Shown here: positions 1 to 13,306 of the stretch, piece after piece
Numbering within the stretch: the stretch's first letter is position 1
How the letters are laid out: each line of letters starts with the position of its first letter
NCBI GenBank assembly: GCA_031216915.1
Contig: CM062294.1
Span: 391,583,217 to 391,647,216, forward strand
Source of the DNA: Pictodentalium vernedei
Lineage: Eukaryota; Mollusca; Scaphopoda; Dentaliida; Dentaliidae
Direction of reading: 5' to 3'
Length of the DNA stretch: 64,000 bases
The notes under the pieces: model-generated
Databases searched by the model: none
What the model was told of the DNA's origin: nothing
The model's input: the letters and a program-made list of their open reading frames with translations, nothing else
Made by a program: the position numbers and the translations under genes

Positions 1-3000
1 TCGAATTATTGAACGACACTATATATATTATTATATGCTTGCTATTACCAAGCATTTCTGGTTTCTTGTTCGCAAAGTTATGGAGATGTCTTTCAAGGTG
101 TGCCTCTGTCGTCATAGTTAATGAAGAGCTAGCGGCAATAAGTGCTCAGGGAATATGTCTATCGCCTAAGAGGTCCCTTGTAGGATTGACGGAGTGACAT
201 TCGCTAGCTCACCCGGTGTAGCGTCCATTCATCGAATGGTTCGGCAGCCGGGTTTGTCCGTTGCGGTCTAGGAAGGAGATTTGGGTGATGCGAGCACTAT
301 AATAACTTTAGTACTCACCCAGTGACGACGGATTGAGGACAGATCGGAGGAAGCCTGTTAGTCCGGTTCCTGGCTCGTCCAGGTCCAGTCCGGGCTGTGA
401 GCGAGAGAGGTCCCTCTCTCGTACAACAACATAGGGGACCGCATGTTGTGGTTCAGATATTTCGCATTCGGAGCATATGTCCGCCGCTCGGGACGCTCGG
501 TTATATTGACAGTCCGAGAGACTGTCGATAATGCTTCCTCATCCTCACAGCAGCGCACACGACCGCACATTGGCTACGTGACCTCGAGTATCCGACCAGT
601 TTCGTCATTCAGTGATTCCACGGCGAACAGGTCACGCCATCCGGTAGCCAAGGGACACGAGGCCTATACACTCCGTTCGCTCACATAATAGAAGTATGCA
701 CGGGGTAACGATCACGGAGCTTCCAGCGGCAATGCATCGTAAGACCGCTTCTCCACAGGCCTCAGTGACGGACGTGCTATCCAAGTTAGCACAGTTTATC
801 GCAGCATCCCAGCAATCGACAGTTTCTCGGTCGGATCAGGAATTATCCGACGGCGCTGGGTCGGTGCGCTCCGCTGTTGCATCAGGTTCGGACGACCGAA
901 CGCTTTATAGGGTCCGACAGGATGGCGAAAGGGATTCGGACGATTTCGAGTTTTCCCTTTCGGAACAACGGAAGCTGCCTTACATTTCTTCCGGCATTAT
1001 CTTCCAGAGATTGTTCCTTCGGACTACATTGCTGCGATGTTGGATAAGAGACTTATAGCGTCATTGGACACGGAATTTTGGATCGGTTCAGGGACATTGT
1101 CCCTGACTTACCGACACAGTCCAATAATGTCAGAACATTTGTATTATTTATCGACGCTATATATATATAAGCCTGCTACCAAGCATGATAGTTTAGTTTC
1201 TTGTCCGCAATGCTCAATTCTGCCTTTTATCATTTCTAGGAATAATTTATTTTGGCAGAACAGGGCATACCGAGAGTTCATATGCGTCTAGACGGCGGGG
1301 TTAAAGACTGGAAATTATCTTTTTCGCCGTCTATGTCTTTTCCAGCCACAATGTTGGAAACGACAATGATGTCTAATAGACTTAACTTAGACGCTTTATC
1401 ATACGTAGTCCACCTTACTGAGGCGTTATCATTACGTCTTCAAGAGAAAGAATTCCGGGATATGATTCTCAATGTGATTTCTTTCAAGGGCAGTAGTTTT
1501 TCCACGTATAACTCCGCCCTTCAGTGGCAGCCTGGAGTTGGTTAGACGTGACGCAGCCCTAGCTACATCCACGCGCGTGGATAGTAAGGTGAAGAACTCT
1601 CTCAGAGTCGCTTCGGTCTCGGAGAAGCTTCTCTTCGACGGCAACTTTTCAGCAATCCATGAATTGCTCGATATACACGTTCTCTTGTCTATCAAGTGTA
1701 GCAAGAGATTCAGACTGGGGCAAACATTTGGTGGTTGACTCAGAGAGTGCCACTGCAGTTGCCGGATCCGAGTTTTATGATTATGACGGTTGCCAGTCAA
1801 ACAGGTTGGGGTACAATATTGATCCCAACGGATTCGAAGTGCCAGGGTCTTTGGGTTCCGCAGTCTCTAGGCAAGCACTTATCTTCCACGGAATAATGTT
1901 TTTTAGGCTTGCTTTATGTCATTGGATGAACATTATTCAGAAACGCATGTCCAAATCCTGTCCGATAATACGACAGTAGTTGCGTATCTCCGGAACCAGG
2001 GAGGCACTCATTCGATTCTGTTATTCAATTTAACGGAAAGAATCCTTCTGTTTGTTATAGTACACCAAGTTCTGCTTCGGTCCGTCATATTCTGGGTCGT
2101 CTGATTGTATTACCGGACTCCCTTTCACGTATGGGTCGCTTGTTGCTGTCAGAATGGACTCTCAACAAACAAGTATTCAATCAGATTTGCTATCAATGGG
2201 AGCGCCCAATGATAATTTATTTACGACACAACTTGCTAATCAATTGCAGACGTATGTGTTTGCATGTCCGGATCTCTGAGCTTATGTTGTTAACGCTCTA
2301 TTGATCTAATAGGACGGAATGATAGGATATGCGTATCCTCCTGCGCTGTTGTTTCAGCAAGTATTGCTAAGATAAACAACCACAATACATTTCTGTTGAT
2401 AGCATCTCTGTCTTCACAGAGACCGTGGGTAAATTTACTCAGATGTCTACTGTGGGACTTAACGCGAAAACTTCCTCCATGAGAGGATCTTCTTTCGCTG
2501 GGGAAAATCGTGTCATCTTCATCACAACCCGCAAGGTCTCAACCTTCACGTATTCCGTTGTGTGGTCCTTATTGCATTGTAAGCATTGTACTGGACGAGC
2601 TTTGGACGCGATTTCTTACTGTAGGAGAACCTCTTCTTCGCTATACCATGCGGCTAAAGTGGAGGCTCTTCCGTCGTTGGTGTAGGGATCACTATGTTGA
2701 TATTGTTGATCCCTCCATACTAGTCATTGCAACTTTCTAGTATACTTGTTTGACAAGATCTACTGCAGCCTGTTACTATTAAGGTTATAGGTCTATGTTA
2801 TCTCATACCTATGCACTCTATGATAGTTTACAGTTGAGTCTTATGTCTCTTTATCTAAGTCAGTTAGTAACTTTTCGATAAATAGACTTAGAATCATTAG
2901 ATTAAATTTCTATATGGAATTTAACTTCGGTTCTTATTTAGCTAAGTAATCATTTGAGCCTCTGGAAACAGTAGTTTTCAAATTCTGACCTTTTAGACAG

Positions 3001-4170
3001 TAATTCTGTTGGCTTCTCTTTTACTGAAGAGTCAGTGAGCTTCATGCACTATCGGTGGATGATTCTCACTTTCGTAGTTTTGGAATCACTACTTCCTTTA
3101 CTATTTAGGTTGGATTTTTGGTTAAGAGTCAGGCTCCTAATAAATATCCGGAACCTATTGTTATTAAGGTCCTTCTGTCTTCGTACGGGCATAGGCCTTT
3201 ACTCTGTCCGGTTAGAGTTTACGTATTTATAAACAGATATCTGTTTATTACTACGGACGTAAGCTTCTTCTGTCTTTGATGCCTAATAGAAGGACGTTAC
3301 GCTCCATTCTATTGCTAATGGATTCAATTAACTATCAGTACTGCTTATGGTATATCATTGACTCAGCAGTTGTGCTTGAGATTTCGGCTCATGAAGTAAG
3401 AGTTCTTTCTACATCTTGGGCTTACATTAATAGTGTCGCTATTATAGATTTTTGAAGGCTGCTCATTACGCTCAGCCATCCACATTCATGAATTTTTATC
3501 TCAGAAATATCGAGTCCATTTCTGGAGGCGTCTATTGTTAGGTCTATTATCTACTGCTCAGAATGTCATTCACTTAACAGTTGCTACTATAGCTAGGTAG
3601 GCTGTCTGTTTCGGCAGTGACTCCGTTCTGCTGCCCTCTTCGCTCTGGGCTATTTGACCCAGGGCAAGAAAAGGGGGGGGGGGGGGAGGGTATTCCCTTG
3701 GGTCACCTGTTTTACTATGAAAACAAGGGGATACCTCCTCCGGAGTTAGTAATTCTGAGCTGTTACTGGGATGGCTTTTTAGTGAGAAGTTTATGTTTTA
3801 AATATTCATTCAGGTCTTAGTTTTCAAAGTATAGCTTTTGAATATAGCACGTGTCAAGCGGACGTTATTATACAATCCTCAGACACTTTTAAGGAGTATA
3901 AAGAGTCTCTATTCTCTAGACTTACTTTATTTATTGGCTTACTTTAAAAATTATTAGTATAAGGATTATACTAGATATTAATAGAGTACATGGATGTATG
4001 ATGCTCAATTTTGGAAGGTGTTGTATCTTTCTAATTTATCATAAATAAGAAAGATACATGTAAGGCCTAATACTTCTTTTTCCCTAGAGGGGATGACTCT
4101 ATTTTATATAATTGAGCGTATTCCAACTTGCTCTATGTCCTAGGCCCTCCAGCCTTTTTACTATTCAGCT

Positions 4171-4253
4171 ATGTCTGGGTCATTGGTACAGTATAAAAAT
4201 GTTAAAAAATTTATAGTAATTTATATATTTTTTATACTTACCAATGACCCAGA
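4171..4253 (+). repeat. DIRS internal complementary region of A1
   Basis: The block starts ATGTCTGGGTCATTGG and ends ACCAATGACCCAGAC. Its two halves are the reverse complements of the left end and of the right end of the family, joined as they would be in a circle. This arrangement is diagnostic of DIRS elements. Confidence 0.85.
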
Positions 4254-4338
4254 CGGGTATGGCCCTCCCAGGAGTTGGAAACTCATACCTCCCCGCTGAG
4301 TACATAGCGCTTACCAGGCACTGGTTATAAGAATGATT

Positions 4339-4556
4339 AATGGCGCCAATTTCGGAACGTCCTTGACACTGCGCATGCGCAGTAGAGGTGAAGTGTGGAG
4401 GGCCATTCAGGACATGTTTTCTTTGGTTTTAGATGCAAATTTTGGGGATTGGGGGGCAAAATTTGTGTTTGGCCCTATATTTTAAGAGTTAGCACCAGCT
4501 ATGTCTGGGTCATTGGTAAGTATAAAAAATATATAAATTACTATAAATTTTTTAAC
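4339..4556 (+). repeat. Right inverted terminal repeat of A1
   Basis: This matches the right terminal repeats of the complete copies, including the GCGCATGCGC core and the AT-rich right-end extension that finishes in TTTTTTAAC. It carries its own variants in the segment after the GCGC core, unlike A2, A3, A5 or A6. Confidence 0.85.
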
Positions 4557-5675
4557 TTTCCAGGATTTTTGTCTAAAACTGATTCCTTTCTAGGAGGCCG
4601 GCAACTACACTAAATTTACGGTATATTTTTTACGGGAGAGTTAACGTGTCTGTTGGAGAGGGGATTAGTTTATAGAGATTTGTCAACTGTAATGGAAGTA
4701 AGATATGTGAGCAAGTCCGTCTGATTATAAAGTTATCTCAAAAATATGTCTTGAATTTCAATGACAAATAAATTACTCGAAGCAGTAAAAATTGAAAAAT
4801 TATTCTGAAACATTTTGCAGATTAAATAAGAATATATAAATATGAGTATGAATGAGATTTTAAAAAAATTATCCAGTGTCACCAGCTTGAATACACATGA
4901 TTGTTTGACAGTTGTCTTGTCAGTCATGGATTTCAAATCCATGATGGGTTGAAGATATCTCCTCATCTTTGGCAAAGTTTTATGAAATTGCTAACATGTT
5001 TAACATATCCTTGTGACTAAATTCTACTTCTGCTATTGGAATATTTCCACTTCCTTCATGGTAAGTGATTTAATTGTATCTGAATGCATACATAATTTAT
5101 TTTTACCCCCACAAAAAAAAACGTGGGGATATAGTGATGATCTGTGTTCATACGTCAGTACATCCGAACATGAAGACATAATTTTGAAACTTACTACAAC
5201 TTGTAAGTATCGCGTTTCCACCAGAAAAATACAAGTGGTTTGAATTTTGATCTCCTGGTTGTCTTTGTGAACCCACTTGAAAATGTTGCCAGAATAATGT
5301 TTTTCAACAAAAGGCTCCTTGGATATATAATTCAAAACATTTGAAGTATGCTTAGGATCTGTAGAAGTGCATAAATATTTCTCATTTTAATCGCCCTCAA
5401 AGTGGTGCCACTTTAGTTGTTAGAGAGTCACTTTCCAGCATGAGACTCCTAGTATCCTTTTCAAGTTAGTCAGCATATGACCAAAAGTTGCCCAGGGGTT
5501 AATTTCAACAATTACCAATGGATTTCAAATATTTCCGAGATGTGGGCCCACAAGATGTTTAAGCCGAACGAGTTTGCATATCAGCTTCACCTACCCAGTT
5601 GTTCAGGAGTTATGTCCCTTCAACTTTTATTTTTATTCAAATTGGCATATTTTGAAAGGTTGTCTGGGTTTTTTT
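4557..5675. other. Unassigned DNA with weak repeat similarity at its right side
   Basis: No element or gene is recognised in the first part. The stretch 5400-5675, with the phrase GGAGTTATGTCCCTT, resembles a core phrase common in bivalve repeats and may be a decayed pearl-like element. A short hairpin with CCCAC/GTGGG arms around nine A residues lies near 5107-5128. Confidence 0.4.
5033..5389 (-). CDS. Unassigned open frame, about 118 codons, no start chosen
   Basis: The minus strand stays open from just after a stop near 5390 to a stop at 5033. The translation has mixed composition, with phrases such as EPFVEKHYSGNIFKWVHK, CIFLVETRYL and HVFFCGGKNKLC, and does not look like translated simple repeat. 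I do not recognise the family. It has no convincing ATG near its left end, so if real it would be an exon or the remnant of a transposon protein rather than a whole gene. Part of the frame crosses the A-run hairpin near 5107-5128, which argues against constraint there. It lies outside the DIRS copies and just upstream of E1. Chance openness in AT-rich DNA remains the leading alternative. Confidence 0.2.
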
Positions 5676-6170
5676 AGCTCAACCGACAGTCATCACTCAC
5701 CGTCTGTCATCCGTCGACCATCTTCTGTGAACATGGTGTTTGCACTTTCTTCTCCAAAACTGCTGAACCGATTTCAGTTAAATTTAAGGTGATTGCATGT
5801 TCTGACTTCGTATTTTCTTTTTGTTCCAATCAACTTGCACAGCTGCATAGGGAGGGTGTGGAGGAAATACTCCAAAATTTTAAGAAAATCTTCTCTTTTC
5901 ATGAACCAGTGAGTACAATGACTTGATATTTGGTCCAGACCTTTCTTTTGAGTTTAGAATCAAGTTTGTTCAAACGAAGTTAGTGGAATAATGTTTGCCT
6001 TTGCAATGGGAGGGGCAAGGTTTTTAGCTCCGCACAAAATTTATATTTTTTGAACCGATGAGCTGATTTGAACCAGATTTGGTATGTGGTATTATTGAGT
6101 CATAAGTAGTTGATTAATGCAAAAAAACTTCTGTGTCCCTGTGGGAACCTTTGGAGCTAAAAATATGAAT

Positions 6171-6375
6171 ATTTTTATGCTGTACCAATGACCCAGACTT
6201 AGCTGGTGCTAACTCTTAAATATTTAGGGCCAAACACAAATTTTACCCCCAATCACCAAAATTTGCATCAAAAACCGAAAATTACATGTTCTATATGGTC
6301 CTCCATACTTTTACTCTACTGCACATGCGCAGTGTCAAGAAGGTCTCGAAATTGGCGCAATTATCATTCTTTGTT
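6171..6375 (+). repeat. Left inverted terminal repeat of B
   Basis: This pairs with 30905-31132. Shared B-specific variants include the phrase TATATGG where the young copies read AGAGG or AAAGG. Several later differences separate the two ends. Confidence 0.8.
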
Positions 6376-6537
6376 TGGCCCTAAAATCAGTAACATGTCA
6401 CTGATATTTGTGCTTGTAAATCTCAGTTTAAATGATGCCAGACACATAATTTTGAAAGAAATGGTGGATCTAAGGATGAAAGAAATGATGAGAGGAAGAA
6501 ACAGTGGCAGAATGTGTTCAGGGATGTAACTTATAAT

Positions 6538-6740
6538 ATTTTTATACTGTACCAATGACCCAGACATAGCTGGTGCTAACTCTTAAAATATAGGGCCAAA
6601 CACAAATTTTGCCCCCCAATCCCCAAAATTTGCATCTAAAACTAAAGAAAACATGTCCTGAGAGGCCCTCCACACTTCGCCCCTACTGCGCATGCGCAGT
6701 GTCAAGGACGTTCCGAAATTGGCGCCATTTATCATTCTAA
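6538..6740 (+). repeat. Left inverted terminal repeat of A2
   Basis: This pairs with 13307-13535. It carries the A2-only variant CTGAGAGGCC, matched at the right end by GGCCTCTCAG. It contains the perfect palindrome ACTGCGCATGCGCAGT at 6685-6700. Confidence 0.9.
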
Positions 6741-9700
6741 GTTTGGCCCTTCATCAGTTAACATCTGACTGATCTTTGTGCTTTTAAATCTCAGTTTAAA
6801 TGATGCCAGACACATAAATATTAGTGAAATGGTGATTCTAAGGAGGATAGAAAAGGAGGAGAGGAAAAGAATGTGTGACAGAATATTATCAGGGCTGTAA
6901 CTTAAAATTTTTTAATGAAATTATGTTAAGTTACCTATTTTCAAGGCAGCAGCCATTTTGTTGTCATTCTGATTATTTAGTTACACTGTTTTTACAAGTG
7001 TTTTTCCTCTCTCCCTGTCCTTTAAGTTCCCCCTTGCTATTCTCCCATGCTTTTGGCATAATTTCTGTAATTATTATTACTAAAATTTCTTGGGAGTTTA
7101 GCTGAATAACAGAATGAATTCTGTTCTTTCCCCATGTTTACGTCTTCACCTACGGGTGGTTAGGCGTTGTGTTCTGCATCTACCATCTGATGTTCTGCAG
7201 TTTCTTCCCTGGAAGTCTCTGTTTTGCATCAGATGGTGTATTTTTGGTAACTGATTTCGGGCCTGGGTGCCTGGAGTCTTATTTTAGTGTTTTTACACTC
7301 ATTGTTTACATTTACAACAGCCCTCTGTGTGAGGGGGGGATTTCTAAATAATAATATCTTTATGTTATTTCAATCATAACTAGATACATTATTATTGTTC
7401 GTAAGTGTTGAATAAATTGTTTAAAATATTTTTAAAATTTTTGTCCACACTTAGGCTTGGGATCCATTGGGGCTCAACGTTACTTTTCAGAAACTTGGGC
7501 TGTTCTGAAAAAATATTTTTTCAAAATATTTTGATTTCAATTATTTTTTCTATATTAATGGATCATATTATTATTATGTATTTTGATTGCCAGGGGTTAG
7601 TGCGAGTACCAGGACTTGTTTTCTTTTCACATTGAAAGGATATTGATCTATTGTTTTAAGAGGAAGTCTTCCTCTGACCTTATTATCATTCTATATGTGG
7701 TCAGTGTACTCGCATTAACTCCGGTTCTGTATCGTATGATTTCGATGACAATATGGGAAGCGTATGTCACGGTATGTTGTTGGGGATTTGGACACTCCGG
7801 TCCTTTCCCCGCAGGGTCACTCTACTTTATCAATTTCTATTTCAGACGATCAAGATTAGGGTGATGTATCTGTGATGTCTTCCAACAGTGTGCCTCCGTC
7901 GTCACAATTAATGAAGGGCTAGCGGAAAAGTGCTCATGTAATACACCAATTGCCTAAGAGGACCCTAGTAGGTTCGACGGCCTTTGACGTCCGCTAGCTC
8001 GCCCGGTGTAGCGTCCATTCACCGAATGGTTCGGCAGCCGGGTTCGTCCGTTGCGGTCTAGAAGGAATTTTGGGGTGATGCGAGCACTATAAAATTAACT
8101 TAATGCACACCCAGTGACGGCGGATCGGAGGGAGAACGGAGGAAGCCTTTTAGTCCGGTTCATAGCTCGTTCCGGTCCTTCCGGACGGCAAGCGAGAGAG
8201 GCCCCTCTCTCGTTCAACAACATCTGGCCCCAGATGTTGTGGTACAAATGTGTCGTTAGCGGAGCATACGTCCGTCGCTCGGGACGCTCCGTTGTATAGG
8301 CAGTCCGCTGAGACTGCTAAGGCTTCCTCTTCTCGTCAGCGCACACGACCGCACCTTGGCTGCGTGACCGCCGATATATTACCAGCTTCGCCGATCAAGG
8401 ATTCTTCGGCGACCAGGTCACACCATCCGGCAGCCAGGGATTCGAGACCGATGGACTCCGGACGTTCGCATAGGAAAAGTATGCGGGAGCCATCTGATGC
8501 GGAGCTGCCCTCGGCGAAGCAGCGATAGACTGCGCCTCCGCAGGTCTCGACGCCGGACATTCTTGTGCACATAGCACAGCTTATCGCAGCATCCCAGCAG
8601 CCGACAGAAACGGTGTCGGATCGAGAATTATCCGACAGCGCTGGGTCGGTAGCCGGGGACTCGAGGCCTGCAGACTCCGGACGTTCGCATAGGAAGTATG
8701 CGGGAGTCAACGTACACGGAGCTTCCAGCGGCAATGCATCGTAAGTCCGCTACTGCACAGGCCTCGGGAACGGACGTGCTTTCCTTAATAGCACAGTTTA
8801 TCGCAGCATCCCAGCATCAACTGAATCTGTCGCATATATTTTATCCGACGATGCTGGGTCGGGACGCTCCGCGGAAGCGGGTACGGACGTCCGAAAGTTT
8901 CATCCGGTCCGACGGGATACCGAAAGGGATTCGGTGGATTTCAAGCTTTCCCTTTCGGAACAACATATGCTGCGATGCCGGATAAGAAACTGATAGCGTC
9001 GGTGGACTTAGAAATTTTTGGTTCGGTTCAGGGACATCGTCCCTCAGTTCCGACATAGTCCAATAATGTCACACAAACTTTCGAATTATTGAACGACGCT
9101 ATATATATTATTATTTTATGCTTGCTATCCAAGCATTTCTGGTTTCTTGTTCGAAGAGTTATGGAGATGTCTTTCAAAAGTGTGCCTCTGTCGTCATAGT
9201 TAATGAAGAGTTAGCGGCAATAAGTGCTCATGGAATATGTCTATTGCTTACGGAGTGACATTCGCTAGCTCACCCGGTGTAGCGTACATTCATCGAATGG
9301 TTCGGCTGCCGGGTTCGTCCGTTGCGGTCTAGGAAGGAGATTTGGGTGATGCGAGCACTTTAATTACTTTAGTACTCACCCAGTGACGGCAGATTGAGGA
9401 CAGATCAGAGGAAGCCAACAACATAGGGGACCGCATGTTGTGGTTCAGATATTTTACATTCGGAGCATATGTCCGTTGCTCGGGACGCTCCGTTATATTG
9501 ACAGTCCGAGAGACTGTCTTTAATGCTTCCTCATCCTCACAGCAGGGCACACGACCGCACATTGGCTACGTGACCTCGAGTATCCGATCAGTTTCGGCAT
9601 TCAGTGATTCCACAGCGAATAGGTCGCGCCATCCGGTAGCCAAGGGACACGAGGCCTATACACTCCGTTCGCTCGCATATTGGAAGTATGCACGGGGTAA

Positions 9701-12700
9701 CGATCTCGGAGCTTCCTGCGGCAATGCATCGTAAGACCGCTGCTCCTCAGGCCTCAGTGACGGACGTGCTATCCGAGTTAGCACAGTTGTTTCGCAGCAT
9801 CCCAGCAATTGACGGTTTCTCGGTCGAATCAGGAATTATCCGACGGCGCTGGGTCGGTGCGGTCCGTGGTTGCATCAAGCTACGGACGACCGAACGCTTT
9901 ATAGGGTCCGACAGGATGGCGAAAGGGATTCGAAAGATTTCGAGTTTTCCCTTTAGTAGTATCGGAAGATGCCTTTCATATCTTCTGGCATTTCTTCCAG
10001 TGATTATTTTTCGGACTTCATTGCTGCGATCTTGGATAAGAGACTTATAGCGTCATTGGACTCGGATTTTTCGATCGGTACAGGGACTTTGTCCCTGACT
10101 TACCGACGCAGTCCAATATTGTCATTACAACATGTGTTTTATTTTTCGGCGCTATATATTTATATATATATTCAAGACGGCTACTAAGCATGATAGTTTA
10201 GTTTCTTGTCCGCGTGGCTCATTTCTGCCATTTTATCTTTTTTTACATATAGTTTATTTTGGCAGAGCAGGGCATACCGAGAGTTCATATGCGTCTAGAC
10301 GGTGTGATTAAAGACTGCATATATTCTTTTTCACCGTTTATGTCTTTTCCAATTTCAATGTTGGGAACGACATTATGTATATTAGACTTAACTTAGATGC
10401 TTTATTATACGTAATCCGCCTTACTGAGGCGTTATCATTACGTCTTCAAGAAAAGATTTACGGGATATTATTCTCAATGTAATTTCTTTTGAGGGCAGTA
10501 GTTTGTTCACGTATAACTCCGCCCTTCAGTGGCTGATTGGAGTTGGTTAGACGTGAGGCAGCCCTAGCTACATCCACGCGTGGATAGTAGGTTAAGAACT
10601 CTCTCAGAGTCGCTTCGTTCTCGGAGGAGCTTCTCTTCGACGGCAACTTTCCGGCAATCCATGAATTGCTTGATTTATACATTCTCTTGTCTATCTAGTG
10701 TTACAAGAGATTCAGACTGGGGCAAACATTCGGTGGTTGACTCAGAGAGTGCCGCCGCAGTTGCCGGACCCGAGTGTGGCTGTTATGACAGTTGCCAGTC
10801 AAACAGATTGGGATATATACTGATCCCTACGGATTCGAAGTGCCAGGGTCTTTGGGTTCCGCAGTCTTTTAGCTATCAGTTAACTTCCGCGGAATAATGT
10901 TTTTTAGGCTTGCTTTATGTCATTGCATGAACATTATTCAGAAACGCATGCCCAAATTCCTGTCCTTTAATTCGACAGTAGTGGCGTATCTCCGGAACCA
11001 GGGAGGCACTCTTTCGTTTCCGTTATTCAATTTAATGGAAAGAATCCGTTTGTTGGTTATAGTACACCAAGTTCAGTTTTGGTCCGTCATATTCTGGGTC
11101 GTCTGATTGTTTTATCGCACTCCCGTTCTCTTACGGGTCGCTTGTTGCTGTCAGAATGGACTCTCAACAAACAAGTATTCAATCAGATTTGCTATCTATG
11201 GGAGCGCCCAATGATGTTTTATTTATGACACAGCTGGCTAATCAATTGCAGACGTATGTGTTGGCTTGTCCAGATCTCTGAGCTAATACTGTTAACGCTC
11301 TATTGATCTATAGGACAGAATGATAGGATACGCGTATCCTCCGGCGCTGTTGTTTTTAGCAGGTATTGCTAAGATAAACAACCACAATACATTTCTGTTG
11401 ATAGCATCTCTATCTTCACAGAGATCATGAGTAATTTACTCTCTTGTCTACTGTGGATCTTAACGTGAAATCTTCCTCTATGTGAGGATCTTTTTTCACT
11501 GGGTAAATCGTGTCATCTTTTTCACAACCAGCAAGGTCGCAACCTTCATGTATTCCGTTGTGTGGTCCGTATTGCATTGTAAGCACTGTACTGGACGAGC
11601 TTTGGACGCGATTTCTTACTATAGGAGATCCTCTTCTTCGCTATTCTATGCGACTAAAGTGGAGGCTCTTCCGTCGTGGTGTAGGGATCATTATGTTCAC
11701 ATGGTTGATCCCTCCATACTACTCATTGCTATTTTTTAGTATACTTGTTTCACAAGATCTACTGCAGCCTGTTGTTATTTAGGTTATAGGTTTATGTTAC
11801 CTCATACCTATGCACTCTACGATAGTTTACAATTGAGTCTTTTGTCTCTTTATCTAAGTCAGTTAGTAACTTTTTGATAAATAGACTTAGAATCTTTAGA
11901 TTAAATTTCTATACGGATTTTAACTTCAGGTTCTTATTTAGCTAAGTAATCATTTGAGCCTCTGGAAACAGTAGTTTTCAAATTCTGACCTTTTAGACAG
12001 TAATTATGTTGGTTTCTCTTTTACTGTAGAGTCAGTGAGTTTCATGCACTATCGATGGATGATTTTCACTTTCATAGTTTCGGAATCAATACTTCCGTTA
12101 CTATTTAGGTTGGATTGTTGCATAAGAATTAGGCTCCTATTATCCGGAACCTATTATTTTAAGGTCCTTCCGTCTTCGTATGGGCATAGGCCTTTACTCT
12201 TTCCGGGTACAGTTTATGTATTTATAAACAGATATCTGTTTATTACAAGGGCGTAAGCTTCTTCTGTCTTTGATGTCTAGTAGAAGGACGTTACGCTCCA
12301 TTTTATTGTTAATGGATTCTATTAACTAGCGTACTGCTTATGGTATATCATTGGCTTAGCAGTTGTGCTTAAGATTTCGGCTCATGAAGTAAGAGTTCTT
12401 CTACTTCTTGGGCTTACATTAATAGTGTTCTATTATAGATTTTTGAAGGCTGCTCATTGCGCTCAGCCATCCATTCATGAATTTTATCTCAGAAATATCG
12501 AGTCCATTTCTGGAGGCCTCTATTGTTAGGTCTATTATCTACTGCTCAGAATGTCATTCACTTAACAGTTGCTACTATAGCTAGGTAGGCTGTCTGTTTC
12601 GGCAGTGTCTCCGTTCGGCTGCCCTCTTCGCTCTGGGCTATTTGACCCAGGGCAAGAAAAAGGGGGGGGGAGGGTGTTCCCTTGGGTCACCTGTTTTTAC

Positions 12701-13149
12701 TATGAAAACAAGGGGATACCTCCTCCGGAGTTAGTAATTCTGAGCTGTTATTGGGATGGTTGTTTAGTGAGAAGTTTAAGTTTATAAAATTCATTCAAGT
12801 CTTAGTTTTTAAAGTATAGCTTTTGAATATTGCATATGTCAACGGACATGATTATGCAATTCTCACACACTTTTAGGAGTATAAGAGTCTCTATTCTCTA
12901 GACTTACTTTATTATTGGCTTACTTTAAAAATTATTAGTATAAGGATTATTGGATATTAATAGAGTACATGGATGTATGAAGCTCAATTTTTGGAAGGTG
13001 TTGTATCTTTCTAATTTATCATAAATAAGAAAGATGCATGTAAGGCCTATTACTTCTTTTCCCTACAGGGGATGACTCTATTTTATTTTATTGAGCGTAT
13101 TCCATTTTGCTCTATGTCCTTGGCCCTCCAGCCTTTTTACTATTCAGCT

Positions 13150-13233
13150 ATGTCTGGGTCATTGGTACAGTATAAAAATGTTAAAAAATTTATAGTAATT
13201 TATATATTTTTTATACTTACCAATGACCCAGAC
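13150..13233 (+). repeat. DIRS internal complementary region of A2
   Basis: The centre reads GTATAAAAATGTTAAAAAA. Its reverse complement is TTTTTTAAC (right end) fused to ATTTTTATAC (left end), with no extra base between them. Confidence 0.9.
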
Positions 13234-13306
13234 GGGGATGGCCCTCCCAGGAGTTGGGAACTCTTGCCTCCCCGCTGAGTACATAGCGCTTACCAGGCAC
13301 TGGTTA

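Larger units (their letters stand above)
1..4556 (+). mobile_element. DIRS-type retrotransposon copy A1, left end outside window
   Basis: This is the 3' three-fifths of a DIRS element, a retrotransposon that uses a tyrosine recombinase (YR) and a circular intermediate instead of LTRs and an integrase. Recognisable parts in order are a gag-like start near 1252-1740, an RNase H-like stretch near 1740-2280, a YR-like region near 2800-3480 containing the motif AHEVR (His at 3390), an internal complementary region (4171-4253) and the right inverted terminal repeat ending in TTTTTTAAC at 4556. The order matches A2, A3, A5 and A6, but the sequence differs from them much more than they differ from each other, so this copy or its subfamily is older. 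It is a fossil with well over ten breaks. Copy boundaries come from comparison with the complete copies. Confidence 0.85.

Noticed and set aside
4733-4975. 80-codon minus-strand frame near the unassigned frame at 5033
   Set aside because: AT-rich, hydrophobic by composition, no known motif; not supported as an exon.
8336-8734. 132-codon minus-strand frame repeated in A2 and A3, shorter in A5 and A6
   Set aside because: It is antisense to the DIRS 5' block and arises from its sequence bias; it repeats only because the element repeats.
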